This document shows, in pieces, positions 25,881 to 34,706 of a stretch of 64,000 bases of DNA; positions within the stretch are counted from its first letter, which is position 1, and each line of letters begins with the position of its first letter. The translations under genes and the position numbers were made by a program. This DNA is from Bacteroidota bacterium (GTDB lineage: Bacteria > Bacteroidota > Ignavibacteria > Palsa-1295). The stretch lies in the NCBI GenBank assembly GCA_021324735.1, contig JAJPIO010000018.1, positions 124,001 to 188,000 on the forward strand. Direction: 5' to 3'. Below the pieces are notes generated by a model. That model searched no databases and had not been told where the DNA came from. It saw nothing but the letters and a program-made list of their open reading frames with translations.

Positions 25881-26822
25881 TCAAGAGCGAAATCTATCCG
25901 TTGCTTCTATAAGCGCTGAACGGTTCTCTACTTCAAAAGCCGAGTGCCCCGATTGAGGCGTAATAATTAACTCCGCCTCCGGGAAAGCACGATGAAGATC
26001 CCACGCGCTTCGGGCCGGACATACCACATCATATCTACCTTGCACGATGACTGTGGGTATCTTGCGAATCTTAACTACATCCCGAAGTAATTGCCCTTCC
26101 TCCATAAATCCGCGATTTACGAAGTAATGACATTCGATACGAGCGAATGCGATGGCGAAGTCATCTGCACCGTAGTGCGCAACAAAATTGGGATCGACCA
26201 GTAGCTTTGAGGTGGAACCTTCCCATATACTCCACGCTCGTGCGGCCTTCAGTTGTATGCTGTGGTCTGTACTGGTAAGCCGTTTATGATAGGCCATCAG
26301 CATATCACCCCGCTCCGACTCAGGAATTGGTTCGAGATAATGCTCCCAGAAGTCGGGGAAGATCGCGTCCGCGCCTTTTTGGTAGAGCCAATCGATCTCC
26401 CACTTACGAAGCAGGAATATCCCTCTCAAAACAAGATGGGTTACCCGATCTGGATGAGTTTCAGCATACGCGAGTGAAAGAGTGGAACCCCAGGAGCCTC
26501 CAAAGACAAGCCACTTTTTGATGCCAAGATGTTCGCGAAGCCGTTCCATGTCATCGACGAGGTCCCAGGTCGTATTCTCTTCCAGGCTTGCATACGGGGT
26601 GCTTTTGCCACATCCTCGCTGGTCGAACAGAATAATACGATAATGCTTCGGATCGAAATATCGGCGGTGTTCCGGCTGTGTGCCACCACCCGGTCCTCCG
26701 TGAACAAAGACGGCCGGCTGCCCTTTCGGGTTACCCGACTCCTCGAAATAAATGGAGTGGATATTCGATACTTGTAGATGCCCTTGATTGTAAGGCTCGA
26801 TCTCTGGGTAATAATCGCGCAT
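25881..26822 (-). CDS. pip: Proline iminopeptidase (alpha/beta hydrolase, S33)
   Basis: Serine peptidase that releases N-terminal proline from peptides. Landmarks: HGGPGGG at 41-47 (oxyanion loop, characteristic of the family), DQRGCGKS at 67-74, nucleophile S110 in GGSWGS, the catalytic-Asp region GRYDVVCPARSAW, and the catalytic His in PQSGHSAFE near the C-terminus. The cap-domain motif DWLYQKGADAIFPDFWE matches the Pip type. 313 residues, normal length. Second gene of an operon, 3 bp after the PfkB-family kinase gene. Confidence 0.95.
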   Translation of the reverse strand: MRDYYPEIEPYNQGHLQVSNIHSIYFEESGNPKGQPAVFVHGGPGGGTQPEHRRYFDPKHYRIILFDQRGCGKSTPYASLEENTTWDLVDDMERLREHLGIKKWLVFGGSWGSTLSLAYAETHPDRVTHLVLRGIFLLRKWEIDWLYQKGADAIFPDFWEHYLEPIPESERGDMLMAYHKRLTSTDHSIQLKAARAWSIWEGSTSKLLVDPNFVAHYGADDFAIAFARIECHYFVNRGFMEEGQLLRDVVKIRKIPTVIVQGRYDVVCPARSAWDLHRAFPEAELIITPQSGHSAFEVENRSALIEATDRFRS

Positions 26823-26825
26823 TAA

Positions 26826-27788
26826 TTAGATTGGTAGAGGTTCAGACAAAATTTGATCGATCGTTTTAAGCGTGGTGTTCCACGATGCCCACCGTACTGC
26901 TTCGTGCAGCGCTTCGGCAGTCGACCAGTTCTTCAGCATAAAGAAGATGAACGCTGCACCAAACACATCTCCGGAGCCAGTCGTCTCCATTGTTTTTACT
27001 GGCGGTGGTACCGAGTGATGTACTTCGCCATCGGTAAGATCGTATAAACTGGCGCCTTTAGCTGCTCGGGTAATTATAATTTGTTTTGGAAGTTCGGTCG
27101 TTCGCTGCTCTAACACTTTTAGAAGGTGATGCTCGGTAGTGATCTCTGGATCCGCCAGCCACCGGACTTCCAGCTCATTCAACTGTACCGAATCTGCAAG
27201 CGAAAGCCAGCGACGCCAATTATGCACACCATGCGGTGTTCGTCCTCCTCCGTAGGAAGTCGAATTTCCTCGTTCCGATAGTGAGCCAAGTACTAATGCG
27301 TGAATGTCGAGATGAATGTATGGCCGCTTCTTGCAATTACTAAGAGCTAATTCCAGCGTATCAAGCGACACATCAAAGCCCGATATCATATTGACGAACA
27401 GCCCGTCAAGCGATTCAAGCAATTCCGGAGTGAGTTGCGCCTTCTCTACCGGAGGAAGAATATGCGGACAATGCTCCGTTCGATCGCCATTCTCATCATA
27501 GACCAACTGCACTTGGTTGCACGGTTCTGATGTTGGCCAAAGACCGTCGTCGCTCATTCGTTCGAACTTACAAAGCAATGGCTCAAGCTTCCTTTTATCC
27601 GGCTCGGAAAGCCACATCAGCGCCGTAAACCGGTCGCTTAACGAGCCACGATCTTTCATTAGCCGCTCCATAGCGGCAAGTGAGTAGAGTATTCCCCCTA
27701 GTGCGAATGATTGCATTGGGCGCGCTCCGTTCGTACCAACATGAACGATCTCGTCGATACACGGCTGGCCAAGTATTCCTATATGCAT
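26826..27788 (-). CDS. PfkB-family sugar/nucleoside kinase
   Basis: Ribokinase-like kinase. The C-terminal PfkB signature TTGSGDVFGAAF carries the catalytic base D274 and the anion-hole glycines. The N-terminal motif GILGQPCIDEIVHVG and FALGGILYSLAA correspond to the usual G.....D and GG.. sugar-binding region. A central insert around YGGGRTPHGVHNWRRWL is unusual and a substrate clue I cannot interpret. 320 residues. Start at the ATGCAT at 27788. Transcribed ahead of pip with a 3-bp gap; there is no obvious metabolic link. Confidence 0.88.
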   Translation of the reverse strand: MHIGILGQPCIDEIVHVGTNGARPMQSFALGGILYSLAAMERLMKDRGSLSDRFTALMWLSEPDKRKLEPLLCKFERMSDDGLWPTSEPCNQVQLVYDENGDRTEHCPHILPPVEKAQLTPELLESLDGLFVNMISGFDVSLDTLELALSNCKKRPYIHLDIHALVLGSLSERGNSTSYGGGRTPHGVHNWRRWLSLADSVQLNELEVRWLADPEITTEHHLLKVLEQRTTELPKQIIITRAAKGASLYDLTDGEVHHSVPPPVKTMETTGSGDVFGAAFIFFMLKNWSTAEALHEAVRWASWNTTLKTIDQILSEPLPI

Positions 27789-27960
27789 GGAGGAGATGGG
27801 AGTAGAAGGCGTAAGAGCAGAAATGAGACCACAGCGCCATCAGCAATGTCTCTCGAAACATTGCCGCGCCGCTGCGGTCCAGGTGTCCTGAGTGGTGCAA
27901 CACAAGTGCTGCACGCGCTCGACGATATAACTCCAGATCTTATTTGGTATAACAAAATGA

Positions 27961-28614
27961 TTAGCTGCTCGCCCGAGCAATGTGAAAATTGAATTGGGGC
28001 GTCTTCCAAAGTCCCATGAGTCGTACCCAAATCGGCAAAAGCTGCTCGGTACCGCGGGCGGTTGAAATATCACCGAGATCGATGATATTTCTCCATCCGA
28101 ACGATTCGAGCAATTTATGAACGGCGCTTTTCGCTTCGGAATCGTTACCGCTTAAAAACAGGTCATGCTCGCCCGGCACCAGCGATGGGTTCACCATTAG
28201 CAAGCAATTTACAGTATTGAGTGTCTTTACTACCTTCGCTTCTGCAAACTCTCGTTGAATTCGCTCGGCGAGAGAATCATCATTACACACGGATAGTGTT
28301 GGCGGAAATCCCTTCGAAAAATCGAGCGGATTAGAAACGTCGATCAGTATTTTTCCTGCCAAATTTTTAGAACCAGCAGCCTTCAAGGCCTCGAGGGAGC
28401 CGTTGCCATTGGTGCAATTAAAGACAATTTCGCCAAACTTGGCTGCTTCTTCGAAGGTACCGTGCGAAGCGCCCTTCCCTACCTCCTTAGACCAGGTTAC
28501 CGCCTTCTCATTCATGGGGGTACGAGAGCCCATTTTTACTTCGTGGCCTAATTCGACAAGCTTTTTACCGATGGTCTGACCGACCATTCCGGATCCTAAA
28601 ACAGCGACTTTCAT
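27961..28614 (-). CDS. NADPH-dependent F420 reductase-like NAD(P)-binding protein
   Basis: A single Rossmann domain protein of 217 residues. The dinucleotide loop is VLGSGMVGQTIG at residues 5-16, followed by KMGSRTP, where Ser/Arg after strand 2 suggests NADPH. GKILIDVSNPLDFS, VVKTLNTVNC and DLGDISTARGTEQLLPIW are typical of the F420-dependent NADP reductase/YcdB-like group. Many bacterial members act without F420; the substrate is unknown. Divergent from the AtuA-family gene. Confidence 0.87.
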   Translation of the reverse strand: MKVAVLGSGMVGQTIGKKLVELGHEVKMGSRTPMNEKAVTWSKEVGKGASHGTFEEAAKFGEIVFNCTNGNGSLEALKAAGSKNLAGKILIDVSNPLDFSKGFPPTLSVCNDDSLAERIQREFAEAKVVKTLNTVNCLLMVNPSLVPGEHDLFLSGNDSEAKSAVHKLLESFGWRNIIDLGDISTARGTEQLLPIWVRLMGLWKTPQFNFHIARASS

Positions 28615-28697
28615 ACGTTTTAGATAAAATTCTTTGCAAAGTTAAGGAGAATAGATCGCCTACTTTTGTTTAGGGGCATTCATAATCTCATCCCTAC

Positions 28698-30074
28698 GTG
28701 AAAGAACGCATTCGCATCGCATCCGGACAAGGCTTTTGGGGAGATCTCCCGTCGGCACCTATCGATCAGATCCGCCAGGCCTCCGCTGAATCCCCCCTCG
28801 ATTACATGATGATGGACTACCTCGCCGAGGTTACCATGTCCATCATGCAAAAGCAAAAGCTTAAAGACCCCCGCGCCGGCTACGCTCGCGATCTCGTCGA
28901 AGTGATCGACGCTGTATTGCCCGATATCGTTGAAAAGAATATTAAGATCATTACGAATGGCGGCGGCGTAAATCCGGAAGGATGCCGCGATGCTATCTTT
29001 GAAGTCGCTCGCAAGCGCGGAATCCCTATCAAGGTGGGCGTGGTGCTGGGCGATAATATTCTCGGCAACCTCGACGAATTGCTAGCTGCCGGCCATTCCC
29101 TCAAAAACATGGAGACGGGCGAACCTCTGAAGAATATTCGTGATCGGGTGCTTTCTGCGAATGTCTATTTCGGTGCTTGGCCAATCGTAGAAGCGCTTAA
29201 GCAAGGTGCTCAAATCGTAATTACTGGCCGCACTACCGATACAGGCCTTACGCTTGCACCTATGATCCATGAATTCGGCTGGCAACAGGATGATTGGAAT
29301 CGCATCGCGGCTGGCACTGTCGCCGGACATATTCTCGAGTGTGGAGCACAATCTTCCGGCGGTAATTTCTCAGCGGATTGGAAATCCGTTAAAGATATGG
29401 CTCACATCGGCTTCCCTATCGCCGAAGCCTATCCCACCGGTGATTTTGTAATTACGAAACATCCTAAGACGGGAGGTCGCGTATCGCGTCAGACTGTTGC
29501 CGAACAATTATTGTATGAGATCGGCGATCCACGCGATTATATCACACCGGATTGTATTGCTGACTTCACCAGCATTCAGCTTGAAGAGCAAGGACGAGAC
29601 CGCGTGCTGGTCAGTAGCATCAAAGGTCGTCCTGCAACAGATTCTTATAAAGTGTCCATGTCCTACATGGACGGCTATTCTGCACAGGGCACGCTTACTT
29701 ATACCTGGCCGGAAGCTATTCATAAAGCGCGTCTTTCGGATCAGATCCTTCGTACGCGTCTAAAAGATGCCGGCTGTTCCTATGACGAAATGCGAACCGA
29801 GTTTTTAGGAGTCAACTCCTGTCATGGGCCATTGACGCCGGTCGACCTGGATGAGGTGCAGGAAGTGGTCGTAAAATGGGGCGTGCGTGGACCAGATAAG
29901 AAATCTATCGAGCGGTTCGGTAAAGAGATCGCTCCGCTTATTTTAACTGGCCCACCCAGCGTCACTGGTTTTGCCGGGGGGCGTCCGAAGCCCAGCGAGG
30001 TCGTAGCCTACTGGCCAGCACTCCTGGATAAGAAAGCTGTGACACCCAGAGTCGTCGTTGAAGAAGTTAAGTAA
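28698..30074 (+). CDS. AtuA-family (DUF1446) protein
   Basis: Matches the acyclic terpene utilisation AtuA/DUF1446 family. Visible blocks: IRIASGQGFWGD at the N-terminus, LDYMMMDYLAEVTM, ITNGGGVNPEGC near residues 95-106, ITGRTTDTGLTLAPMIHEFGW, and AGHILECGAQSSGGNF with the conserved Cys-Gly. In Pseudomonas the gene belongs to citronellol/leucine-type catabolism, but the reaction of AtuA itself is not settled. Here it is isolated from acyl-CoA carboxylase or dehydrogenase genes. GTG start at 28698. tsaC follows 36 bp later on the same strand. Confidence 0.9.
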   Translation: MKERIRIASGQGFWGDLPSAPIDQIRQASAESPLDYMMMDYLAEVTMSIMQKQKLKDPRAGYARDLVEVIDAVLPDIVEKNIKIITNGGGVNPEGCRDAIFEVARKRGIPIKVGVVLGDNILGNLDELLAAGHSLKNMETGEPLKNIRDRVLSANVYFGAWPIVEALKQGAQIVITGRTTDTGLTLAPMIHEFGWQQDDWNRIAAGTVAGHILECGAQSSGGNFSADWKSVKDMAHIGFPIAEAYPTGDFVITKHPKTGGRVSRQTVAEQLLYEIGDPRDYITPDCIADFTSIQLEEQGRDRVLVSSIKGRPATDSYKVSMSYMDGYSAQGTLTYTWPEAIHKARLSDQILRTRLKDAGCSYDEMRTEFLGVNSCHGPLTPVDLDEVQEVVVKWGVRGPDKKSIERFGKEIAPLILTGPPSVTGFAGGRPKPSEVVAYWPALLDKKAVTPRVVVEEVK

Positions 30075-30110
30075 ATCACTCTTCGCTATGGAGAGATGTA
30101 GGACGAGAGT

Positions 30111-31073
30111 TTGACTACCGAGATTGGGAAAGATATCGCTAAGGCCCGTGCTCTCCTCGAGCGCGGGCTTCTCGTTGCGATCCCAACGGAAACCGTCTAT
30201 GGCCTGGCCGCAAATGCACTCGATCCCGAAGCGGTAGTTCAGATTTTTGAAGTAAAGAATCGCCCTCGCTTCGATCCGCTTATTGTGCATTTAGCTGATG
30301 CCAGCGAAGCGGAGAAATATGTAGGAGTCTTTCCAAACTGGGCTGAGAAACTCGCAGATCGCTTTTGGCCGGGGCCATTGACCCTCGTTCTTCCAAAGCG
30401 CAATAATATTCCCGATATAGTAACGTCTGGTTTGGATTCCGTCGCAATACGGGTACCGCTTAGTCCTCTAACCCACGAGCTTTTATCACAACTGGACTTT
30501 CCGCTTGCCGCTCCCAGCGCCAACCCATTCGGATATGTAAGCCCGACAACCGCACAGCACGTGGCCGATCAACTTAGCGGTAAAATATCCTATATTCTAG
30601 ATGGTGGTCCGTGTGCAGTCGGGCTTGAATCGACGATTGTAACCGAAGAGGACGGCAAGATACATGTCCTACGACTCGGAGGCCTCTCTGTCGAGGAGAT
30701 TGAAGGCGTTGTAGGTAAAGTGGTAGTGAGTACGTCACATGCTAGTGTGGTACAAAGCCCCGGTAGCCTGGATAGTCACTATGCAACACGTACACCCCTT
30801 AGAATAGGCAAGATCGATCTAAGCCAGTACGACATTTCTTCTATTGGCGTACTCAGTTTCGAAACCCGCTATGCAGATATCCCAGTTGATCATCAGATCG
30901 TACTCTCACCGGAAGGTAGTCTTCACGAGGCAAGCAAAAATCTTTTCGCAGCCATGCGTTATCTCGATTCTCTGAAGCTCAAAGTAATTTTTGCAGAAGA
31001 ATTTCCAGAGATCGGCCTTGGGCGAGCAATAAACGATCGATTACGCCGAGCTGCTTTTAAAACCGGCCACTAG
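30111..31073 (+). CDS. tsaC: L-threonylcarbamoyladenylate synthase (Sua5/TsaC)
   Basis: Makes threonylcarbamoyl-AMP for the t6A37 modification of ANN-decoding tRNAs. The YrdC domain is recognised by IPTETVYGLAANALD, the KNRPRFDPLIVHL motif, RFWPGPLTLVL, and APSANPFGYVSPTTA. Residues about 200-320 form the extra Sua5 domain after the linker, with SPGSLDSHYATRTPLR, so this is the long Sua5 form. The start is TTG at 30111, after a GGACGAGAG-type ribosome-binding site. Convergent with the ribosomal operon; a shared hairpin follows. Confidence 0.95.
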   Translation: MTTEIGKDIAKARALLERGLLVAIPTETVYGLAANALDPEAVVQIFEVKNRPRFDPLIVHLADASEAEKYVGVFPNWAEKLADRFWPGPLTLVLPKRNNIPDIVTSGLDSVAIRVPLSPLTHELLSQLDFPLAAPSANPFGYVSPTTAQHVADQLSGKISYILDGGPCAVGLESTIVTEEDGKIHVLRLGGLSVEEIEGVVGKVVVSTSHASVVQSPGSLDSHYATRTPLRIGKIDLSQYDISSIGVLSFETRYADIPVDHQIVLSPEGSLHEASKNLFAAMRYLDSLKLKVIFAEEFPEIGLGRAINDRLRRAAFKTGH

Positions 31074-31107
31074 ACCCTTACTTCTGTTAGAACTGCACAA
31101 ATAAAAA

Positions 31108-31129
31108 AAGCCGGGCATGTACCCGGCTT
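31108..31129 (-). terminator. Intrinsic terminator of the ribosomal protein operon
   Basis: 8-bp stem AAGCCGGG/CCCGGCTT with a 6-nt loop. On the minus strand it is followed by an uninterrupted T-run, so it terminates the operon 21 bp after the rpmD stop. The plus strand, for tsaC, lacks a T-run. Confidence 0.92.
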
Positions 31130-31149
31130 GAAAAACAAATTCTATCTTT

Positions 31150-31341
31150 TTACTTTACATCCTCAACGGTCACGAGATGCTGCACCGTACGGATCATACC
31201 GCGAATAGCCGGTGTATCGTTGTGGATCGCAACATAGTTCGGACGACCAAGACCAAGCGCCTTAATGGTGCGCTTATGGACTTCAAGCGTATCGTTAATC
31301 GAACGTGTTTGCTTTACGAGAATCTTCTTTGCTGCTGCCAT
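31150..31341 (-). CDS. rpmD: 50S ribosomal protein L30
   Basis: 63-residue L30, with KILVKQTRSIND, the GLGRPNYVA core and IRTVQHLV. Last gene of the operon; in most bacteria rplO and secY follow, but here a terminator does. Confidence 0.96.
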   Translation of the reverse strand: MAAAKKILVKQTRSINDTLEVHKRTIKALGLGRPNYVAIHNDTPAIRGMIRTVQHLVTVEDVK

Positions 31342-31372
31342 AATTAGCGGCTCCTTACTATCTTTCTAATTC

Positions 31373-31876
31373 TTATCCGTTGAATACGCGTCCGAGCGAA
31401 ACGCCACGACGGTCCGCTACCATCGATGCATCACTCAGGCTCTCGAGCGCTGCCATCGTAGCTTTTACAAGGTTATGAGGATTTGACGAGCCTTGCGACT
31501 TCGTCAGAATATCCTGCACACCTGCAAGCTCGAGTACGGCGCGAACACCGCCGCCAGCAATAAGGCCTGTTCCAGGCGAGGCCGGCTTTAAAAGCACCTT
31601 ACCAGCACCGAACTTGCCAAATGCAGCATGAGGAATCGTGCCGCGACGCAATGGCACTTGATGCACATTACGCTTCGCGTCTTCCGTTGCCTTCGATACG
31701 GCGTCCGTCACTTCGTTGGACTTTCCAAGCCCAATACCGATGTGACCGTTGCCATCGCCGACCGCCACAATAGCATTAAAGCTAAAACGGCGACCGCCCT
31801 TTACAACCTTCGCCACACGATTAACGGCGACGAGTTTGTCCTTTAAATTAAGTTCGGCTGAACGAATTTTTGCCAC
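31373..31876 (-). CDS. rpsE: 30S ribosomal protein S5
   Basis: 167 residues. The double-stranded RNA-binding half carries [16 protein letters not shown] and [18 protein letters not shown]; the C-terminal half has [11 protein letters not shown]-type [13 protein letters not shown] and [10 protein letters not shown]. Acts in decoding fidelity and, with S4, at the mRNA entry. Length is normal. 31 bp before rpmD. Confidence 0.98.
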   Translation of the reverse strand: MAKIRSAELNLKDKLVAVNRVAKVVKGGRRFSFNAIVAVGDGNGHIGIGLGKSNEVTDAVSKATEDAKRNVHQVPLRRGTIPHAAFGKFGAGKVLLKPASPGTGLIAGGGVRAVLELAGVQDILTKSQGSSNPHNLVKATMAALESLSDASMVADRRGVSLGRVFNG

Positions 31877-31891
31877 GCTATTCTATTCTAA

Positions 31892-32251
31892 TCAAAATTT
31901 GAGTCCGCCTTCGCGAGCACCCTCTGCGAACGCCTTTACACGACCATGATAGAGATATCCGTTGCGATCGAAGACGACGGACTTAATGCCCTTCTCGATC
32001 GCCTTCTGAGCGATCGTAGCACCGGCCTGCTTTGCAAGGTCCGACTTCTTACCACCGGTAATCCCGCGGCTCGACGCAGCTGCGAGGGTAAATCCCTTTG
32101 AATCGTCGATGAGCTGACCGTAGACGCCCGTATTGCTACGAAATACGACAAGGCGCGGACGCTCGGAAGTACCATTAACGGTCTTCCGTATCTTATACTT
32201 GCGTCGCTCCCGGCGCTGAGCTCTTTCTTGTAATTTCAGTTTCGATGCCAT
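31892..32251 (-). CDS. rplR: 50S ribosomal protein L18
   Basis: 119 residues. [21 protein letters not shown], then [14 protein letters not shown] and a [20 protein letters not shown]-terminus, the 5S rRNA-binding L18 fold. Immediately upstream in the gap to rplF is a 9-nt tandem repeat array. Confidence 0.98.
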   Translation of the reverse strand: MASKLKLQERAQRRERRKYKIRKTVNGTSERPRLVVFRSNTGVYGQLIDDSKGFTLAAASSRGITGGKKSDLAKQAGATIAQKAIEKGIKSVVFDRNGYLYHGRVKAFAEGAREGGLKF

Positions 32252-32289
32252 TTCGTTGTGAGGATAATCCTTAAGCGATCTTGAGAATC

Positions 32290-32325
32290 AATCCTTTAAA
32301 TCTTTCAAATCCTGTGAATCCTGGT
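32290..32325 (-). repeat. 9-nt tandem repeat (AATCCTNNN x4) in the rplF-rplR gap
   Basis: Four contiguous 9-nt units: AATCCTTTA, AATCTTTCA, AATCCTGTG, AATCCTGGT. Read on the minus (transcribed) strand they are AGGATT repeats. A related, looser array lies in the next gap upstream (32928-32976). I recall AGGATT-type intergenic repeats in Bacteroidota-related genomes, but this has not been checked here. Confidence 0.85.
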
Positions 32326-32326
32326 C

Positions 32327-32866
32327 TTACTTACCTGCCGTCTTACCAGCCTTACGGATGATCACTTCATCCGAATACTTCACGCCTTTGCCTTTATAGG
32401 GCTCTGGTGGACGGACCGAGCGGATCTTTGCCGCTACAGCACCGACCAGTTGCTTATTCGTACCGGTAATGGTCACCTGCGTCGGAGCAGGAATGTCGAT
32501 CGTAATATCTTCGGGCGGTACAAAGATGATCGGGTGCGAAAAGCCCAACGCAAACTGTACCCACTTACCACGCTTTTCAGCCTTATAACCGACCCCGACA
32601 AGTTCGAGCTTCTTCTGAAACCCGTTGGTCACACCTTGAACCATGTTGTTCGCAAGCGCACGAGTAAGACCGTGCAAGGCGCGCTGACGACGCTCATCAC
32701 TGGAACGTGTAAACGTGAGGGTCTCGCCTTCGATGTTTACGCCAATACCTTCCGGTACCGCCTGATCGAGCGAACCCTTCGGACCCTTAACATTAAGCGA
32801 GCCGTCCTTGAACGTGATCGTCACGCCCTTCGGAATTGTAATCGCTTTCTTTCCTATTCTCGACAT
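32327..32866 (-). CDS. rplF: 50S ribosomal protein L6
   Basis: 179 residues. N-terminal SRIGKKAITIPKGV, domain two with VGVGYKAEKRGKW, and the signature PEPYKGKGVKYSDEVIIRK, which contacts 23S rRNA near the GTPase centre. Both flanking gaps contain AGGATT-type repeats. Confidence 0.98.
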   Translation of the reverse strand: MSRIGKKAITIPKGVTITFKDGSLNVKGPKGSLDQAVPEGIGVNIEGETLTFTRSSDERRQRALHGLTRALANNMVQGVTNGFQKKLELVGVGYKAEKRGKWVQFALGFSHPIIFVPPEDITIDIPAPTQVTITGTNKQLVGAVAAKIRSVRPPEPYKGKGVKYSDEVIIRKAGKTAGK

Positions 32867-32927
32867 ATTACTTCTTTCCTTCGCTTACGCTAACCTAGAC
32901 ATGTTGTCCCGGCGCTGCAGCATTCAA

Positions 32928-32976
32928 AATCCTATAGATTGATCCAGTGAATCCTCACTAATCCTGAGAATCCAGG
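32928..32976 (-). repeat. Degenerate AATCC repeat array in the rpsH-rplF gap
   Basis: AATCC occurs at 32928, 32950, 32960 and 32969, with a GATCC variant at 32941, spaced 9-13 nt. It resembles the regular 9-nt array at 32290-32325 and ends AATCCAGG. Probably a decayed copy of the same repeat family. Confidence 0.6.
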
Positions 32977-32986
32977 TTCTGGATTA

Positions 32987-33373
32987 TTACCACACATAGC
33001 ACAGGACTTCGCCACCCACGTTGGCCTGGCGAGCCTGCTTATCCGTCATGAGGCCTTTCGGCGTCGACAGAATGGCGATACCCAAACCCGAAAGCACACG
33101 TGGTGCCTGCGTAGCAGAGGTATACTTGCGAAGACCCGGCGTAGAAATACGCTTAAGTCCCATGATCGCGGGTGCTCCGTTCGTGTACTTAAGCGTCACG
33201 CGGAGGATGCCCTGCTTGTCATCATCGAGGCGTTCGACCGACTCGACATAACCCTGCTCGCGAAGGATCTCTCCGATCGCAAGCTTGAGCTTGGATGAAG
33301 GAACATCCACGTACTTATGGCGCGCCTGAAGCGCGTTGCGGAGCCGAGTTAAAAAATCACCGATTGTATCCAT
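32987..33373 (-). CDS. rpsH: 30S ribosomal protein S8
   Basis: 128 residues from ATG 33373 (a TTG one codon upstream is less likely). DTIGDFLTRLRNA begins the N-terminal domain; the C-terminal motif GLGIAILSTPKGLMTDKQAR is the rRNA-binding signature. In E. coli S8 represses the spc operon by binding its mRNA; a 10-bp AT-rich hairpin lies just before the gene here (33387-33410). Confidence 0.98.
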   Translation of the reverse strand: MDTIGDFLTRLRNALQARHKYVDVPSSKLKLAIGEILREQGYVESVERLDDDKQGILRVTLKYTNGAPAIMGLKRISTPGLRKYTSATQAPRVLSGLGIAILSTPKGLMTDKQARQANVGGEVLCYVW

Positions 33374-33386
33374 CAATCTTTCTTCG

Positions 33387-33410
33387 TAAGAATTAACGAC
33401 TTAATTCTTA
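33387..33410 (-). promoter_or_regulatory. AT-rich hairpin immediately before rpsH
   Basis: Perfect 10-bp inverted repeat TAAGAATTAA/TTAATTCTTA with a 4-nt loop, 13 nt before the rpsH start. It may shape translation initiation of rpsH. It is not a terminator, as no T-run follows. Confidence 0.4.
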
Positions 33411-33428
33411 AATCCTAATTAAAATGTC

Positions 33429-33614
33429 CTACCAGCTCGATTTGCGTACTCCCGGAATCTTCCCCTCGAGCGCGAGCTCGCGAAGACAGATGCGGCAGAT
33501 GCCAAACTTGCGATAATAGGCCCGCGACCGGCCACAGCGGTTGCACCGATTGTGCTTGCGCGTCGCAAACTTCGGGGTCCGCTTTGCCTTAACTCTCAGG
33601 GCTAATCGTGCCAT
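33429..33614 (-). CDS. rpsN: 30S ribosomal protein S14, zinc-binding type
   Basis: 61 residues, the short C+ type of S14. Zn ligands are in CNRCGR and, 12 residues on, CRICLREL. C-terminus GVRKSSW is the universal S14 ending. 15 bp from the rplE end. Confidence 0.98.
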   Translation of the reverse strand: MARLALRVKAKRTPKFATRKHNRCNRCGRSRAYYRKFGICRICLRELALEGKIPGVRKSSW

Positions 33615-33640
33615 GCTGTGTCTTTATTATACTCTCTTCG

Positions 33641-34333
33641 TTACGCTGCCGCCCCTTCGCGTTTGCGGAAAGGCAGACCAAATGCTTTTAGCAGTTCTAA
33701 TGCTTCTTCGTCCGTCTGGGCGCTCGTCGCAAAGGTTATATCCATACCTGTAATGCGCGAAACTTTGTCGACGTCGATCTCTGGAAAGATGATCTGTTCG
33801 CGAACACCCAACGTGTAGTTACCACGACCGTCGAACGACTTATCCGGAATACCGCGGAAGTCACGGATACGTGGAATGGCCGTCGTCATAAGACGATCGA
33901 GAAACTCATACATACGCGCGCGACGCAATGTCACGCGGCAACCGATCGCCTGATTCTCACGCAATTTGAAGTTCGAGATCGATTTTTTCGAACGCGTGAT
34001 CGCCGGGTGCTGGCCTGCGATCGATTCGAGATCACGAGCCGCGGCCTCCAGCAATTTTGGGTCGCTCGCCGCAGCGCCGACACCAATGTTGATAGCGATC
34101 TTCTCCAAGCGTGGCACCTGATTGACGTTCTTGTATCCAAAACGCTTCATCATGGTAGGAATAACACGCTCTTTATATACGCCATGTAATCTGGCCGGCG
34201 GAGCCGGACGGTTACTGGTATGCTCGGCAGGAGCGGCATCGCCACCCTTTGCCTTCTTATCGCCTTTCGCCTTCGAATCCCCTTTCGGGGCCTTACCTTC
34301 AGCTTTCGGCTTTTTCTGTTTCTCTTCTGCCAT
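33641..34333 (-). CDS. rplE: 50S ribosomal protein L5 with Lys/Ala/Pro-rich N-terminal extension
   Basis: The core from about residue 48 is normal L5: [20 protein letters not shown], then [45 protein letters not shown] and the final region with [16 protein letters not shown]. It binds 5S rRNA. L5 is usually about 180 residues; this one has 230. The first 47 residues are low-complexity ([17 protein letters not shown] and similar). No ATG, GTG or TTG codon lies between the extension and the core, so the extension must be translated if 34333 is the start. Function of the extension unknown. Confidence 0.97.
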   Translation of the reverse strand: MAEEKQKKPKAEGKAPKGDSKAKGDKKAKGGDAAPAEHTSNRPAPPARLHGVYKERVIPTMMKRFGYKNVNQVPRLEKIAINIGVGAAASDPKLLEAAARDLESIAGQHPAITRSKKSISNFKLRENQAIGCRVTLRRARMYEFLDRLMTTAIPRIRDFRGIPDKSFDGRGNYTLGVREQIIFPEIDVDKVSRITGMDITFATSAQTDEEALELLKAFGLPFRKREGAAA

Positions 34334-34380
34334 AGTTCTCTACATTGCTCGTGACGATATTGGCCGTCACGAAATAAACT

Positions 34381-34704
34381 TTATGCTAATACGTCGCCGG
34401 AGCGCTTCGAAATACGCTCGAAGCGAACCTTACCTTCGGTGCCAACGAGTTCGCGCTTACCGACTCGCGTACGAAGATTCGTTTTCGGATCCACCACCAT
34501 GACGTTCGAAGCATTGATCGGTGCTTCGCGCATAGTGATCCCGCCATTTTGATTACGGGCGCTCGGGCGCTCGTGTTTGAATTGCGTATTGACGCCCTCC
34601 ACGAGGACCTTATTCGTATCCGGATAAACACGGAGTACTTTGCCCTGCTTGCCGCGGTTCTTGCCCGCGATCACTTCGACGATATCGTTTTTCTTAACTT
34701 TCAT
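34381..34704 (-). CDS. rplX: 50S ribosomal protein L24
   Basis: 107 residues. KOW motif IVEVIAGKNRGKQGKVLRV, then VLVEGVNTQFKH. Assembly initiator of the 50S subunit. 2 bp after rplN. Confidence 0.98.
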   Translation of the reverse strand: MKVKKNDIVEVIAGKNRGKQGKVLRVYPDTNKVLVEGVNTQFKHERPSARNQNGGITMREAPINASNVMVVDPKTNLRTRVGKRELVGTEGKVRFERISKRSGDVLA

Positions 34705-34706
34705 GG

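Noticed and set aside
32290-32976. CRISPR-like interpretation of the AATCC arrays
   Set aside because: Units are 9 nt without spacers, inside a ribosomal operon; no cas genes in the window.
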